A stretch of 64,000 nucleotides of DNA from Exaiptasia diaphana. Lineage: Eukaryota; Cnidaria; Anthozoa; Actiniaria; Aiptasiidae. This document shows positions 42,901 to 54,466 of the stretch, piece by piece. Each line of letters begins with the position of its first letter. Positions within the stretch are counted from its first letter, which is position 1. The position numbers and the translations under genes were made by a program. The notes under the pieces are model-generated. The model saw only the letters and a list, made by a program, of their open reading frames with translations. It ran no database searches and was not told the origin of the DNA. Location of the stretch: assembly GCF_001417965.1 (NCBI RefSeq), contig NW_018388147.1:234447-298446 (forward strand). The letters run 5' to 3'.

Positions 42901-45747
42901 CTCACTTAGGTGTGACTGGACAGGTATCTTGTACTTTCTGGACAATTCACCAAGTTCNTTCCCATGTATGGATACTGCGGTGCATGTATATGAGTATCAA
43001 TAAAACCTGGCATCAAGAATTCGTGTTTCTTTAACACAGTGATATCATCACTGCCGAAGTTGAATGATCTCTTCAAGTGTTCTAATTTGGATGAATCTTC
43101 TAAAAACACGATCTTACCCGCTTTGCTCACTCCAAGAACCTTATTGTTTAAGACGTTTAACGGGCTTTCGAACGTCGAATGAACGATCGCTCCATGGAAT
43201 ACTTGTTCACAAATTTCGAAAGCCATTTCGTTTTAGGCGATACCTATCAACGCAAGGTCTGTAAGGCAGTGGAGCAACTTCGATACACTAGGTCATGCCT
43301 CATTAAATATTAACTTGTTATTATTAGCGAAATTTTGCCGCTGTTTTATGTTATTTTTATGAATTATTCAATAGCTACAGGTAAGTTATGACAAATTAAG
43401 AAGCAAAGAATAATTACGCATTTAAATTTAATAGAATATGTGCCGAATATAACTTGTGCTAAATTGTAAAGAAAAAATGATTTTGAATATAGATTGATTG
43501 ATTTGAAGAGTTATTTAGGTTTGTTTTACATTAATGTATTTCAACCTTCATTTAACAATCATTCACAGCTTAATCACAGCTCCAACTGCGGCTTACTGAA
43601 GCTTACGCAATTCATCTTTTAGAATATTAATCGCAAAAGACCTACTTCAAAAAAATGTAGTCACGGGTTACAGATAGCTCTCATAACGATGTTTGCTTAT
43701 TTTTTTGTTGGTTAAAATCAAGTTGTTTTATTCCTAAGTCGTTGCTATGAATAATTCTCGGAATATATTCTACCCCGCTTTAGACGTTTTACCCCCAACA
43801 TATAACCGGACTCTCGACCAACTACCCTCGACCCTCGACGTACTACCCCCGACTCTCGACTGTCGACACTCGAACCTCGATCAAAAGACAGACTTTTCAA
43901 ATGTCTTTCATAACTTGCATTATTTTATCCAACAGTGATGTCAATTACACCAAATAAGACATAGATAAAAATATACTGGCATGCAGAACCCGATAAGTAT
44001 GAAGCTGTATTTAGTAGCAATGAAATATAATAAATCATCAGGGTCAAGGCTTGTAAAATACTGATGAAGGGCCATGAAAGTTCTTTGACGACTCTTTCCG
44101 TGACGGGACCCATGTTTATCGAGTATGTATGACAAAATTCTAGTTCGGTCAAATTGCGAATCTGTCATTCCAACGCGTCATCCTACACAAAAACGTCATC
44201 AAAAATCTACGGTTTCACACTAACAAGTGACGTATACATTTTTTGACGGCGAAAACAAAGAAATCCATTGTTTTAGCAGCGAAAGCAATGCATTGTGGGT
44301 GGATAACATCAGCTCTGACCTTTCCGTACTATGTTTTCACTAGGCAACAAGTGACGTATACATTTCTTGACGGCGAAAACAAAGAAATCCACAGTTTTAG
44401 CAGCGAAAACAGTGCATTGTGGGTGAATAACATCAAGATTAGCTCTGACCTTACCGTACGTTTGTGTGCGAAAAACATGTCCATGTCTCCATATTTTCTG
44501 AATTAGATCACTGCCTTACTTTGCTCGCTTCAGGTGCACTACGCTGCGACAGCAATGATTAATAACGAAGTGGCTATATGAGCGGTAGCCGCTCAAAGTC
44601 TTCAATGGACTAAATGAGAGGTAGTTTTCAAGAAAAAATCGTCTAGTGATATAAAGTCCCCTGAAACTTGCACTCGCTTGAACTCAGCGAGATGGTAATT
44701 ATCGTAAAAGAGAAGAAATGATGGTTGAATAAAGTCATGTAGAGTTTTAGAAATTTAAACTGAGTATCAGTCCTTCGAGGGGACCTGGGGCGGAGAGGAA
44801 GGGAAACAGGAAGGCCTCCCCCTTTTCTTCTCTTTACATTTTTCCCCCTCGAGAGCCTGGTACTCAACTTACTAGAAATTCAACACAATTGACGAGATTG
44901 GGCTACCTGTGTATTATCTGGTGCGTGAATTCGATACATCGATCATGTGTGTTTGTGTTGCATAACAAACCAGCTATCAAAATTACACGACAAAATAACT
45001 CGGACAAAATAGAAAAAAATAGAAACAGAAACGTACTGTATATGGACAAAATACGTGCATGAATTATCAAATAAACTAATTGTAGGGACATGTGTACTGT
45101 TCAGAGAGACAATGCATTAATCTTCATAATATGATTCATTGTAAAACAAGTAACGGTAATGAACAATACCAATAACTTGACTTATCCTTCAACCCTCTAG
45201 ATTTATAAACTAATTATATAGCCACATATTAATCCCAAATAGGTAAAAGCTGGATTTTTCGTTAATTTTGGAATCCTGTCCAATTAAGAAATTAATTGGA
45301 CAGGTTTTCAATTGGGTTTTTGTTAAAAGCTGTGGTTGGCTTTTACCTATTTGGGATCAATATGTGGCTATATAATTAATAGGTAATAAGACTCCATGCT
45401 GTCCAATTAAGAAATAATTAGACTCGAACAATTCCTCTGACTGCCAAATTGGACTCGGCCACGGCCTCGTTCAATTTTTGGCAGTCCTCGGAATTTTCCT
45501 CGTCCAATTATTTCTTAATTGGACAGCATGGAGTCCTATTACATATAATAATTTAAGACAGCATTAAATGAATTAAAATTCCTGCATACTTAAAGATAAA
45601 TAACTAACTTGTTAATAATGTCTTGAGTGGTTTCTCTCCACGAACATGAAGATTGTAGATGAAAGTAATCACGAGTAGAGCGTACATGGACAACACCAGC
45701 AATGTCACGAGGATGCTCTTAGGTGAACAAATACTCAAAGTAACCAT
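39946..45747 (-). CDS. Uronyl 2-O-sulfotransferase (UST/HS2ST family), Golgi
   Basis: It transfers sulfate from PAPS to the 2-O position of uronic acids in glycosaminoglycans in the Golgi lumen. Eight phase-consistent exons: 45747-45609, 41725-41679, 41599-41444, 41371-41292, 41131-40990, 40692-40592, 40376-40076, 40020-39946, giving 346 residues. Exon 1 encodes a short cytosolic tail and signal anchor ([20 protein letters not shown]), the type II topology of the family. The PAPS 5'-phosphosulfate site is YNRVGKCGS. The 3'-phosphate site is [31 protein letters not shown] and [11 protein letters not shown] match UST most closely, followed by [15 protein letters not shown] and [12 protein letters not shown]. 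Exons 1, 2 and the last are the least certain, and the C-terminal 60 residues are weakly conserved. Intron 1 (3.9 kb) holds a guanine deaminase gene on the same strand. An in-frame upstream Met (45837) also exists. Confidence 0.78.
41961..42009. repeat. (AGAAT/AAAAT)n microsatellite
   Basis: About 49 bases of AATAG/AAAAT pentamers lie in the putative first intron of the sulfotransferase gene, downstream of the guanine deaminase stop. Confidence 0.9.
42271..43226 (-). CDS. GDA: Guanine deaminase, internal third missing at an N
   Basis: It converts guanine to xanthine (amidohydrolase superfamily, cytosolic zinc enzyme). The N-terminal part (43226-42959) reads [20 protein letters not shown], then [17 protein letters not shown] and the zinc-binding HIH in [18 protein letters not shown] single N at 42958 follows, and the sequence resumes with [57 protein letters not shown] and [15 protein letters not shown] to the end. 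Compared with the human enzyme, about 140 residues between these parts are absent, so the N hides a gap, a mis-join or a real deletion. Zinc and catalytic residues in the two preserved parts (HIH, SHLSEN His, MAH, TDVSGG Asp) are intact, which favours an assembly gap. The visible coding sequence has no intron. It lies within the presumed first intron of the sulfotransferase gene. Confidence 0.88.
43812..43882. repeat. CTCGAC minisatellite
   Basis: About ten imperfect copies of CTCGAC(C/T) or CCTCGACC-type words form a short GC-rich patch in AT-rich DNA. The open frame across it ([13 protein letters not shown]) is repeat-derived. Confidence 0.7.
44224..44460. repeat. 124-bp direct tandem duplication
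   Basis: Copies begin at 44224 and 44348 (CAAGTGACGTATACATTT) and share TTGACGGCGAAAACAAAGAA and GCATTGTGGGTG blocks with scattered differences, including a small insertion in the second copy. Confidence 0.85.
45211..45378. mobile_element. Palindromic foldback element A
   Basis: The arms 45211-45250 and 45339-45378 are 40-base inverted copies with one mismatch (TAATTATATAGCCACATATT...). A smaller palindrome lies inside (CTGTCCAATTAAGAAATTAA and its mirror), sharing its core word with the neighbouring element B. Confidence 0.85.
45383..45542. mobile_element. Palindromic foldback element B
   Basis: Outer arms of 37 bases with one mismatch (GTAATAAGACTCCATGCTGT / mirror) continue as imperfect pairing (ACTGCCAAATT / AATTTTTGGCAGT) almost to the centre. 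It abuts element A with four bases between them; both contain TGTCCAATTAAGAAA. Confidence 0.85.
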
Positions 45748-46127
45748 TATTAAATAGAATAAGAAATGTTCAGTACCATATAAATCCACACATTGTATGT
45801 TTACATAGCTAACATACAGGACTGCATTCAACCGCATAAACTTAGGTCAAGCAATGTCGCAAAGCATGCTGGTTTGTTTTAGGCCAATCAGAAAACTTGA
45901 AACCCTGTGGAGAAAGGTCGTGATAATGTGAACACTGTTTCTTCTCAAAATATTTCTCCTTCTAAAGATATCTGAGTCTTTATAGACACCATCCAAACCC
46001 ATACTGGCTGATACCCTTGAAAACAATACAGCATGTAACGTAAGCCAGAAAATGATCAAAATTATTTAGGGAAACAGATCAGTTATTTGTTAGTCGAAAT
46101 GGCGGGGAAATTAAATACCGGTAATTG

Positions 46128-47815
46128 GTGTGAGCTGCGTCGGTGTTTCTAAAGAAACTGTTTTGTAAAAAGATAAATTTAACACAGTAAAAAAGAGGCA
46201 GTCGAGGACTGCATTTGACTCAGGTCATTAAGAGATTTATTCAACTTTGAATACAGTACTTATCTTCAGTATACAACCTTTTCTGAATTAACCTGTATAC
46301 GCTGCAACCATTACGTTGCCTATGAATACACAACAGGCGGCGATTCCCAGGGGCCAAGAAACCTATTGTGATGGTTGATCATTCCTCCCGTGGGGCCTGA
46401 CGCGGGGCGCCCTGTTTCCTTGCCTTATTAAACATATCCGTCTGAAGGATTCGGAAAAGGAATTTTTATCCACGACATGGAGTCCTTAGAGCTTTAATTT
46501 AGCTGTAATCAAAGATATCTTTTTGTATCTGTTGACTTGTAGACTCATGATAAATTCTCGAACGTTTTCTTCGATAAAATGTTTTTATTATCGAAACTAT
46601 TTTTAAATCCATGTTTTAAAATTCCTATTATTCGCCTGATTATAGTTTTGCAATAAAACCGAACGCTTGCTAAGTTTTCCTTGATTTCTTTATCAATTTT
46701 ATGGGATTGCCATTCATCCTCTTCACTGCTAACATTCTCTACATTTCAAGAACGAAAATGTGAAACCTTCTAGAGATTTAAAATTGTGTTCCGTTGAATT
46801 CCAGCAAATATCTGCCTGGTTTGTAAACCGCTTACGTTAAGAATTTCAAAGAGATTTGCTCCATGGTGTTTATCCGAAAACTAATAATGTCTCTCTGATA
46901 TAAGAACTGTACACCTAATTTTCCTGTGATGATTTGGAAAACAATAACGACAATTGAAAACCGCGCGTTATATTTCACCGAACATCGGTATTCGGCCGCA
47001 AACCAGCACTCATCCCCACCCCCATCAAATAATAAATCGACTGAAGATTGATTATGCAAACCCTGTATCGTTTGCTAATTCCCGAGCTGAGCTCTGATTG
47101 GCTCGCTGATCCCTAAGGATTTTGGTGACGTCATATATTAGCATAGAACTTCACCGAATAGACTACCCCAATTAGCTTTAGATATCTATAAGTGTCTTCA
47201 TAGTACGATGGTCTAAGAGGGTAGCTAAAGGTATGCTCTAGTGGGCGGCTACCCCCTCACTCCCTGGCCTTTTGGTTAAGACTAAGTTTTATGTTCACTC
47301 GGGATAGCGTGGAAGGGCCGAAATCTCTAACCGTAACGTAAGCCGATTCGCCGCCTCAGCTTCATAGAATGTCTCGGGGGAATCGTCCCATCTTTTTAGT
47401 TTTTTATTTTCATTATTTCTTATGTAAGTCCGGGGGGGGTACATCTTCGCCAGAAGTGAAAGTTCTGAGTTCGAGTCCTACTGCTGGAATTTCTCTTTTT
47501 TTCGCTTGTTTATTGTTTCTTTTTCGTTTGTTTCTTGTTTTCTTTTCTTCTTTCTTGTTTTCTTTTCTTCTTTCTTGTTTTCTTTTCTTCTTTTCTTCTC
47601 TATTGTTACTTGGTTTTTTTATCTCTAGAGATTTTCTCTTTTCAACTAATGAAATATATCAAGGACTCGCAAGGAACGCCTGCTACAAGTGGATGGTTAC
47701 GGTTCGGTCACTCAACACGATGACGTGAGTGACGAGAGGCCTTTCCTCACAAAAAGTAGGTGAAATAACTTACTGACGTTTCGGCCGCTAATCCCTCATC
47801 GGAGTAAAGAGAGTA
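46128..47815. mobile_element. Nested repeat: 1.55-kb element inserted in a foldback family member
   Basis: The outer parts (46128-46198, with GTGAGCTGCG, TTTCTAAAGAAAC and AAAAGATAAATTTAACAC; and 47758-47815, GTAGGTGAAATAACTTACTG, TTAATCC-like, CATCGGAGTAAA) are adjacent to each other in the foldback at 3962-4136. Here they are split by about 1.55 kb that matches the repeat at 25742-27354. AAAAAG at both junctions is a candidate target duplication. The inner element carries ATGACGTCATATATTAGCAT-like and B-box SINE-like blocks (47278-47490) and C/T-rich runs, with no coding capacity seen. Confidence 0.75.
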
Positions 47816-47819
47816 CGCA

Positions 47820-50142
47820 TACGTAATAATGTATTAAATACCACTGGAAAAAAATGGCACGCTGGGAACCCTGTATATATGATGGGAATACGATGTAAAT
47901 TACGGGACATTGCATACATTTTCCCATCATATTTACAGGTTTCAAATCGCGCAGTTTTTCCCTGTGTACTCATGACTACTAGTAAAGTGTGCTCACATCA
48001 AAGTACGCGTTTGATTTAATGGTTTTCGTTTAGGTTTGGTTTATCGTTTTTATTAAAATGCGCAATGAAATTCTCTACGTCTGAGAGACTTATTGCTCAG
48101 TCTCAAGAGAACGCAAAATACCGGAACAAAGTACAAAGATTTGCGACGTAATCCCGACGACATCCCGACTCTGCCACCATAAGCAGCTGTCCGCAAATCA
48201 CCGCGCAATATTGTAGCAAGGACAGCGTTAAACAAACACATTTAATGATAAGACGGGATCATCTACAAAGACACCGACTGCTAAGTAATAGCACTATCAG
48301 CGGTTGTTGGTTTGTTTATTTAAAGGTTTATCGTATGAATCCATTACTACTATCTCGTTAATTGGCAGTTAATTGTATGAATGGTAAGGCTTCTTGATAG
48401 CTTTTAGAACCTTGTTGGCGCCATTAGCTCGTTACTACATGAATAGTACCATGGATTTGGAGGTCCTTACACGGGATCCTACTGATAGCCATAACGGAAT
48501 GACGAGATTTGCTTTGTGTACGTGAAGTAGCAAGCTTTGATTGTGCGCTTGGCGCCTTGATTTTGAGACAAAGTCATGAATAAGTCTTCGTTTCGCAAGG
48601 TTTTTGTTTAGAAAATCCTTCCGAAGTCAACGTGCAATTGTAAGAATGAGTTAGCTTACCGCTTGAGACGCCAAATAACCAATAACATAAATGTGATTTC
48701 CGACGCCCATTTCTTGGACACGTCCTTGTTGCGCACAGCTTTCATCATGTCATTAGTATAGCTAGTTAATCTGAGCACGTGGGATCGAACGGTCCATGCT
48801 TTTGATAATATGTTCGATTCACTAACTAGAACAATAACATAAGACCAAATAAATCAAAATGTTTTTTCTATATATGTTACGGAGTGTCCAGGTCTTCGTC
48901 CATATGATCCAGCTTAGTAATATTTTGTTCCATTGCCCTGCACGTGTACAACAACATTCCAACAGAACAGTTGTCATCTTACCTTCGGGAAAAAAACCCG
49001 TCTGTCTATTGCTTTCATTCTCATTTTTTTTTCTTCCTTTTTTGCTTAAGAACAAAATTGCTAACAGACGCACGAGATGAAGTCAGAAATAAAAGAAAAC
49101 GTCCCCTATTATTCTTTAATTTTAACATTTACTGGGCCTTGACTATCTTATTTGTACTAATGGAAGACCGAGAAGTTGTCATTTTTGTGCCTACTACGAA
49201 GTAGTAGACACTTTGTTATCGTGTCTATGCAAATGAGTAAGTAACAATAGAATGACGTCAAAATTCAATCAATACCCCTTCGGAAGACCCATAAACACAG
49301 GAAGCCCTCGGAAGCGATCGGCAGAACATATAACTTAGTGCGAATGACCGCCGAAAATTCAATCATCTCTGCGGTTTTACGAACAAGTTCGTGAAAATTT
49401 CTCGTGGTAATTCACTGCCGTAAAAGTTTGCGAGGTACGTTTGCTTTTGTGAGTATATTTTGCCTTAGTTCTTCTTTGTCAAAGCTTTCATATCCCAATA
49501 TTCGGTGTAATGAAAAGTTCTATTAGTATTCTAAAAGTTTTAGGTCTTTCTTTCAGACGAAATTGCTCCTAACAGTCAGATAAAGCTCAACCAAACACTG
49601 GTTCTGAAACTTCACGCATGAACAAACAAAACACAAACAAAACTCTAATGAATGTATTCTATTAAAGAAACAAGATCAAACAATGCCTAGTTAGAACTTC
49701 CATTGTCCAAAATGGTGACTTAAACTATTATTTAGAATTTATTTCATGGAGATATTGTTCGCACTTTATTACTTTGCCATCCAATAAAAAGTGCCTTGTA
49801 TTGTTATTAATAAAAATACCTAACGATATTCTGCACTTTCTTTTTGTTGTTGTTGTTGTTGTTGTCATCTCGGCTCATCACATCAACAGTACAGTACCAA
49901 AATGAAGGCTGTGCGAGGCTCAATATTTGTGTTCCATAGACTTAAAGCACCGATATTTAAATAAAATAAATAAAAATAAAAAAAAAATAAAGTCTTTTAT
50001 TTTGAGAGGGTAGCACGTAATAGTCTCGAGACTAATAAACTTGTGCCCCTCTACATATTCACTCACACACTCACTACCTCAACATTCATTATTTTACCAC
50101 ACGACACTCCTCACAGCTAGTTTTTGACTGAGGGAGGAAAAT
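47820..50142. other. Non-coding stretch
   Basis: I see no convincing exon. A (GTT)n microsatellite lies at 49845-49865 and a poly(A)/TAAA run at 49958-49995. Confidence 0.4.
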
Positions 50143-50519
50143 CGCCCCGTGTAAGAGAATCCGGAATCCGGAATCCACTAAAAAAACAGCTTTGGAATCC
50201 GGAATCCCTATCCTGGAATCCGGAATCTAAATATTTGGAATCCATAATCTGGAATCCAGCAAAAAAATTGATATCTAAAAGACACATAGGACATCGTCCC
50301 GCTGACGCCCCTGCGCAGGCTACTGACACGCTGAATATAAAATTTTCAGGAAAAAAAACCCCTGAAAATCAGGCCATTTATTGTACAGAATCCAAAACAA
50401 AAATTCTTTGGAATCCGGAATCCCAAGGCTTGAAATCCGGAATCCAATGTTTCGGAATCCGGAATCCAGCGCTTGGAATCCGGAATCCTCTAGTTCTCTG
50501 GATTCTCTTACATGGGGCG
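50143..50519. mobile_element. GGAATCC-rich foldback element
   Basis: The terminal inverted repeats CGCCCCGTGTAAGAGAATCC (50143-50162) and its mirror (50500-50519) differ by one base. The interior is packed with GGAATCCGGAATCC words in two groups around a central unique part. Translation gives runs of WNPES or GIRNP, which look like protein repeats but are products of the satellite-like DNA. It abuts a SINE on the right. Confidence 0.8.
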
Positions 50520-50672
50520 AAGGAAAACCAGCGGACCTGGAGAAAAACCCTCGGAGCAAGGAAAAGAACCAGCCTACAAACTCAAATCACATATAGTCCC
50601 GGACCGGGAATCGAACCAGGACCACAGCGGTGATAGACCGGCGTTTTAACCGCTCGGCCATCCTTGCTCCCC
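50520..50672 (-). mobile_element. tRNA-derived SINE
   Basis: The minus strand from 50672 reads GGGGAGCAAGGATGGCCGAG, CGGTTAAAACGCC (A-box TGGCCGAGCGG) and later CCTGGTTCGATTCCCGG (B-box). The 3' side cannot close a tRNA acceptor stem, so this is tRNA-like rather than a tRNA gene. A tail with CCTTGCTCCGAGGGTTTTTC and CGCTGGTTTTCC resembles the conserved central domain of invertebrate SINEs, from memory. The end is cut by the GGAATCC foldback. Confidence 0.75.
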
Positions 50673-50679
50673 TCTAATT

Positions 50680-53600
50680 TACAATCTGCATACAATCGTA
50701 GTAGGCACATGCGCTGATTCAGCGCCTTTAATTTGATTTGTTGACTTAGTAACAAGGAAACTGAGTTGTTCAGCCCAAGATCCAACTGAAAATCACTCGA
50801 AATGATACAATATCGTACTTAATTAAGACATTAATCAAACCATTTCTCATAACTACAAATAGTATTGTCATGCAAAACTAAATCACCGTAAAACATAAAG
50901 ATAACATAAAGAAAGCGACGAGAGCATCAAAAGAAAGCGCCTTGTGGCCGCTTCGAGTCAAATAAAGTAACAATAGTACAATTTTCTTGTAACAATCCAA
51001 TATTAGAGACCTTAAAACAGCTTTGTAAGTGGTGGGTATATTTAGGGAATGAGGACTTTCTTTTAGTGCTCACCGCACATCTAAGATCTGACGTACCGAT
51101 CGGCTACAAACACTTCTCAACTAGTTATATTGCACTGTGCACTAATTTGTTTATTTGATGTTTGATAGGCTTGTTATTTTTCTTAGTCAATGTAAACTAT
51201 GAAGCAATGAATACTGTTGGGAATGTATAGAAACAAGACGTTCTTCACACTCTAAAGAAGACACGAAATTCGCGCCATGATCAGAAACATGCCGACTAAT
51301 ATTCTAGTAGACGCAGTGAAATATCCAAATTATTCTTGTTTGAAAAGAGCTAGTAATGCTCTAGTAAAGTGAAAGATTAAAACAATTCAGTTGAAGCAAG
51401 AAGAAGAAATGTATATGTTTAAGATAGATATCCAAACAAGACAAGTAAAAACGAATGAAAATTGCAGAAAATATTGTTAGAATGAATATGAGACCGCGTA
51501 TAAAACGTTTTAAAGGTGATCTCAAGAAAACTCACTACACAATGACACTATAGTTATTACACAGAGTACAGTATAGTTTTAAAAGGTAACCAAACCAAAG
51601 CGTCACATTGCTATGCACAAAACTCCTTGAAATCTTAGAGGAGCGCGCCTAAAAAAGCGTCTGCAGATAGTCTTATACCATCAATTATTGCAGTAAACAC
51701 CGAGTCACTAGCTTAAAAACTGATAAAAAATAAAGACCAATGCAGAATACTATATTGTACCATTAATAATCAAGTTAAACCTGACAATGAAACTCGGTAA
51801 AGATGGTTTTTACCTTAACTAATGTGCCTTTATGAACATTGAAGTCGAGCGAAAAGCGAGGTCAAGAATGTCATCTGCTGTATCAAGTTTATTCCACAGC
51901 TAGTGATGGTGATTGTGTGCCGTACGGTTCTTCTAAGTTTATGACGTTGTGAAGCCCTTTTTAACGTGCTTTTAGGGTAAAATCACCAGTGATGAATAAA
52001 ACCAAGCCTCTGTTGTGTGGAGAGGAAATGTTCGTGATTTATTCACATAAACCACAATTCGTCCATCAAAAGTGAAGTGAAAAATATGACTAAGAATACT
52101 TCCTCATATTCAACACTAACAATTGACGAACTCCTCTTTTCACGTCGGGAAATTCACTAAAACAGAATATTTTAAGAAAAAAAAACACATCTATTGTACA
52201 TCACGACCAATATAACTACATGGAAAGACTTTTGAAAAGATTCTGTGCAAGATTTATAGTAACAAAATTTTCACTCCTTTAATAATCTATTGATAATGTT
52301 TTGATATATCATTTGTACAATGTTATAGCAAATGTTGAACTTTTTGTTCTCGATATCGGTGTGGAGTTTGTGAGTTGGCAGTATCTAATATCTATAAAGT
52401 AGTCATTTTTCAAACGGCTTTCGCGATATTGTTGATGAAATCAGTTTGTTTTCATGATATTGCAAGAACTTGACTTACTCCATGAGCACATGGTTCTTAG
52501 AACTCTAGATTTCTCAGGTCTGTCAATGAGTAAAAAGCAATTTATAAAAAAGAATTACCACAGTGGACGAGATTTTAGGTTTGATATACTGTGCAGATAT
52601 AATCGTAGTGGAAATACAGTAAATGCATACGAAATAAACATTCTTTCTCAGATCATTTCTTCTGGAATGTATGATCGAATCTTCGAAATTGCTCTAGAGT
52701 GCAAGTATGAATAAATGAATGGATGAATTCTTCAGTGTTAATCTAGCTCATGGTCCATAATCAAATATCACTGTTAAACACCAGCTATTTTTGTATTCTT
52801 GCAGCCCTAGTATATTCAACTTAAGACTGTATTGAAAAGGATAGTTTTGTTAGATGGATGTGGGCATCCGGTGATTCGAGAATGACAGCTTACCGCCAAA
52901 ACAGCGACACACCTATTCAAACAAATATGGAAAACTAAAATATTACCAAAAATCTCATTAAACATCAGTAATATACTCAACATTTTAATCTATTTTATGA
53001 ACGTTTTGAAGCTGAAAAGTATTTCCTTATCAAGGCTTAAACAACCTTTAGCCTGAGGGTAGAATTATATGTACACAGAATGAGATCTTTAGGGTTCAGA
53101 TTGACAAACATATTTATCCCTGATTATTTGACATAATGTTCTGTTTGTCAACCAAACTTGAGATTTGGATGTTTGACAAACTATTAATTACTTTTTGCCA
53201 AATTAACTGAAAATGTCGATCTCACTGACATTGATAACTTCATTAACTCGATATGTCTCTCGTTTTCACAAATGTAATCGAAACACAATCAACGAAGGCG
53301 TTGGTTTTCTCTAACCTAATTACGGCCAACAAAGTTTAATCCACATTTAAACTTGTGATGCCGTAGAGACAAGTTAACTTTATAATCATCCTTATTCTTG
53401 GGATACAGTCCAAAAAGAGGTAAACCTATTTCAACGATTAAAAAAATGCAAACTTGACAAAAAAATTTTTCATGAATTATTGAAAAATGGTTGTTGTAGA
53501 CTAGAGTGATTTCATTAAAGCCGTGAAACAAGAGAAAACAAAAGAATTAGCACTGAATAGTGTAAAATATAACTAATGTTTCACGCTTTTACAAAAACAC

Positions 53601-54040
53601 TCTTCCAACTTTCAGTTATACATTAAACAATGACCCATATTTCGTATTTGTTTTCGCATCTAAATTTTTTAACAAGTAGAATAAAGTAACAATTAGAAGA
53701 CGTTTTGTCGAACTATGTATCTAGGAAAATAGTAACTCTGCTTAATAAATTATCGCTGGAAATTCGTACTCTAGAAGAATTGCTTCAATATAAGCATACA
53801 GTGTGCCATTTAATCTAATCCACTTACAAGATGAGTTTTTGTGGCGTTTTTGTATTGTTCTCCATAATTAAGGAATTGAAAAACAATACAAAAATGTTAA
53901 GGAAACGTATCAATGTAGACGGGACATAAGCAAACCACTAATTATAAAATTACTAATTTATATTTTGAACAATAATTGTACTAATTAAGTACAACTACTG
54001 ACCACTTAGAGTATTGTGTACAAAATGAAAGTTTAGTCGA
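50680..54040. other. Non-coding stretch
   Basis: AT-rich sequence with no recognised gene. An 86-codon frame at 52454-52714 on the plus strand has no recognisable domain or splice context. Confidence 0.4.
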
Positions 54041-54044
54041 ACAT

Positions 54045-54119
54045 TGTATCAATTTGAGCGCATTTTAGAACAATGTATCAATTTAAGTACAATGTATCAA
54101 TTTAGGTACAATGTATCAA
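54045..54119. repeat. Short tandem array of ATGTATCAATTT
   Basis: Four copies of TGTATCAATTT start near 54045, 54074, 54093 and 54112; the last three follow a 19-base period (ACAATGTATCAATTTAGGT). The reverse strand of the core reads GATACAT, close to the Pit-1 type TATNCAT. It lies about 1.7 kb upstream of the POU1 gene. Confidence 0.75.
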
Positions 54120-54402
54120 TTTCAATCCCATGAGCCGTCTGTAGAAGAAGAAGGAAATCTTTGATTGCAAGCGATTGAAAGACGATGAAGTCATAGTGTT
54201 TATTTGACGTCTGCTTGGTTCCCACAGCCATTTACTCTCTCATCTATTGTTACGTACGGTAAGGCTAGTCGGTTGGATTCCCTTCCATGACAATATAAAG
54301 TGTCCCTTAGAGGTCCTTATCTGTTATCGAACTTCTCTGGGAAATATTAATATGCAAACACTTGGGGAATTTCGTGTGTCTTGAGTGATATGCTTTGGGC
54401 AA

Positions 54403-54466
54403 TTGATCATTGGTTCTTTTGATCATTGATTCTTTTGATCATTGGTTCGATTGATCATTGCTTCTA
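54403..54466. repeat. 16-bp tandem array of TTGATCATTGGTTCTT
   Basis: Four units at 54403, 54419, 54435 and 54451 keep an exact 16-base period with TTGATCATTG invariant. It lies about 1.4 kb upstream of the POU1 gene in an otherwise plain flank. Confidence 0.85.

Noticed and set aside
43925-44168. Overlapping 75-codon minus-strand frames with a hydrophobic end
   Set aside because: Both frames are short, neither has a clear donor, and no family is recognised; one may be a real exon but I cannot support it.
44243-44506. 87-codon plus-strand frame
   Set aside because: It spans the 124-base tandem duplication, so the internal similarity is a DNA repeat and not a protein repeat.
50124-50633. 169-codon frame with WNPES repeats
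   Set aside because: It follows from the GGAATCC satellite-like DNA and the SINE; there is no start context, domain or splice support.
50588-50672. Candidate tRNA-Leu/Ser gene
   Set aside because: The A and B boxes are good, but the acceptor stem cannot pair and the sequence continues into a SINE body.
52454-52714. 86-codon plus-strand frame
   Set aside because: No domain, no splice context, AT-rich flanks; compatible with chance.
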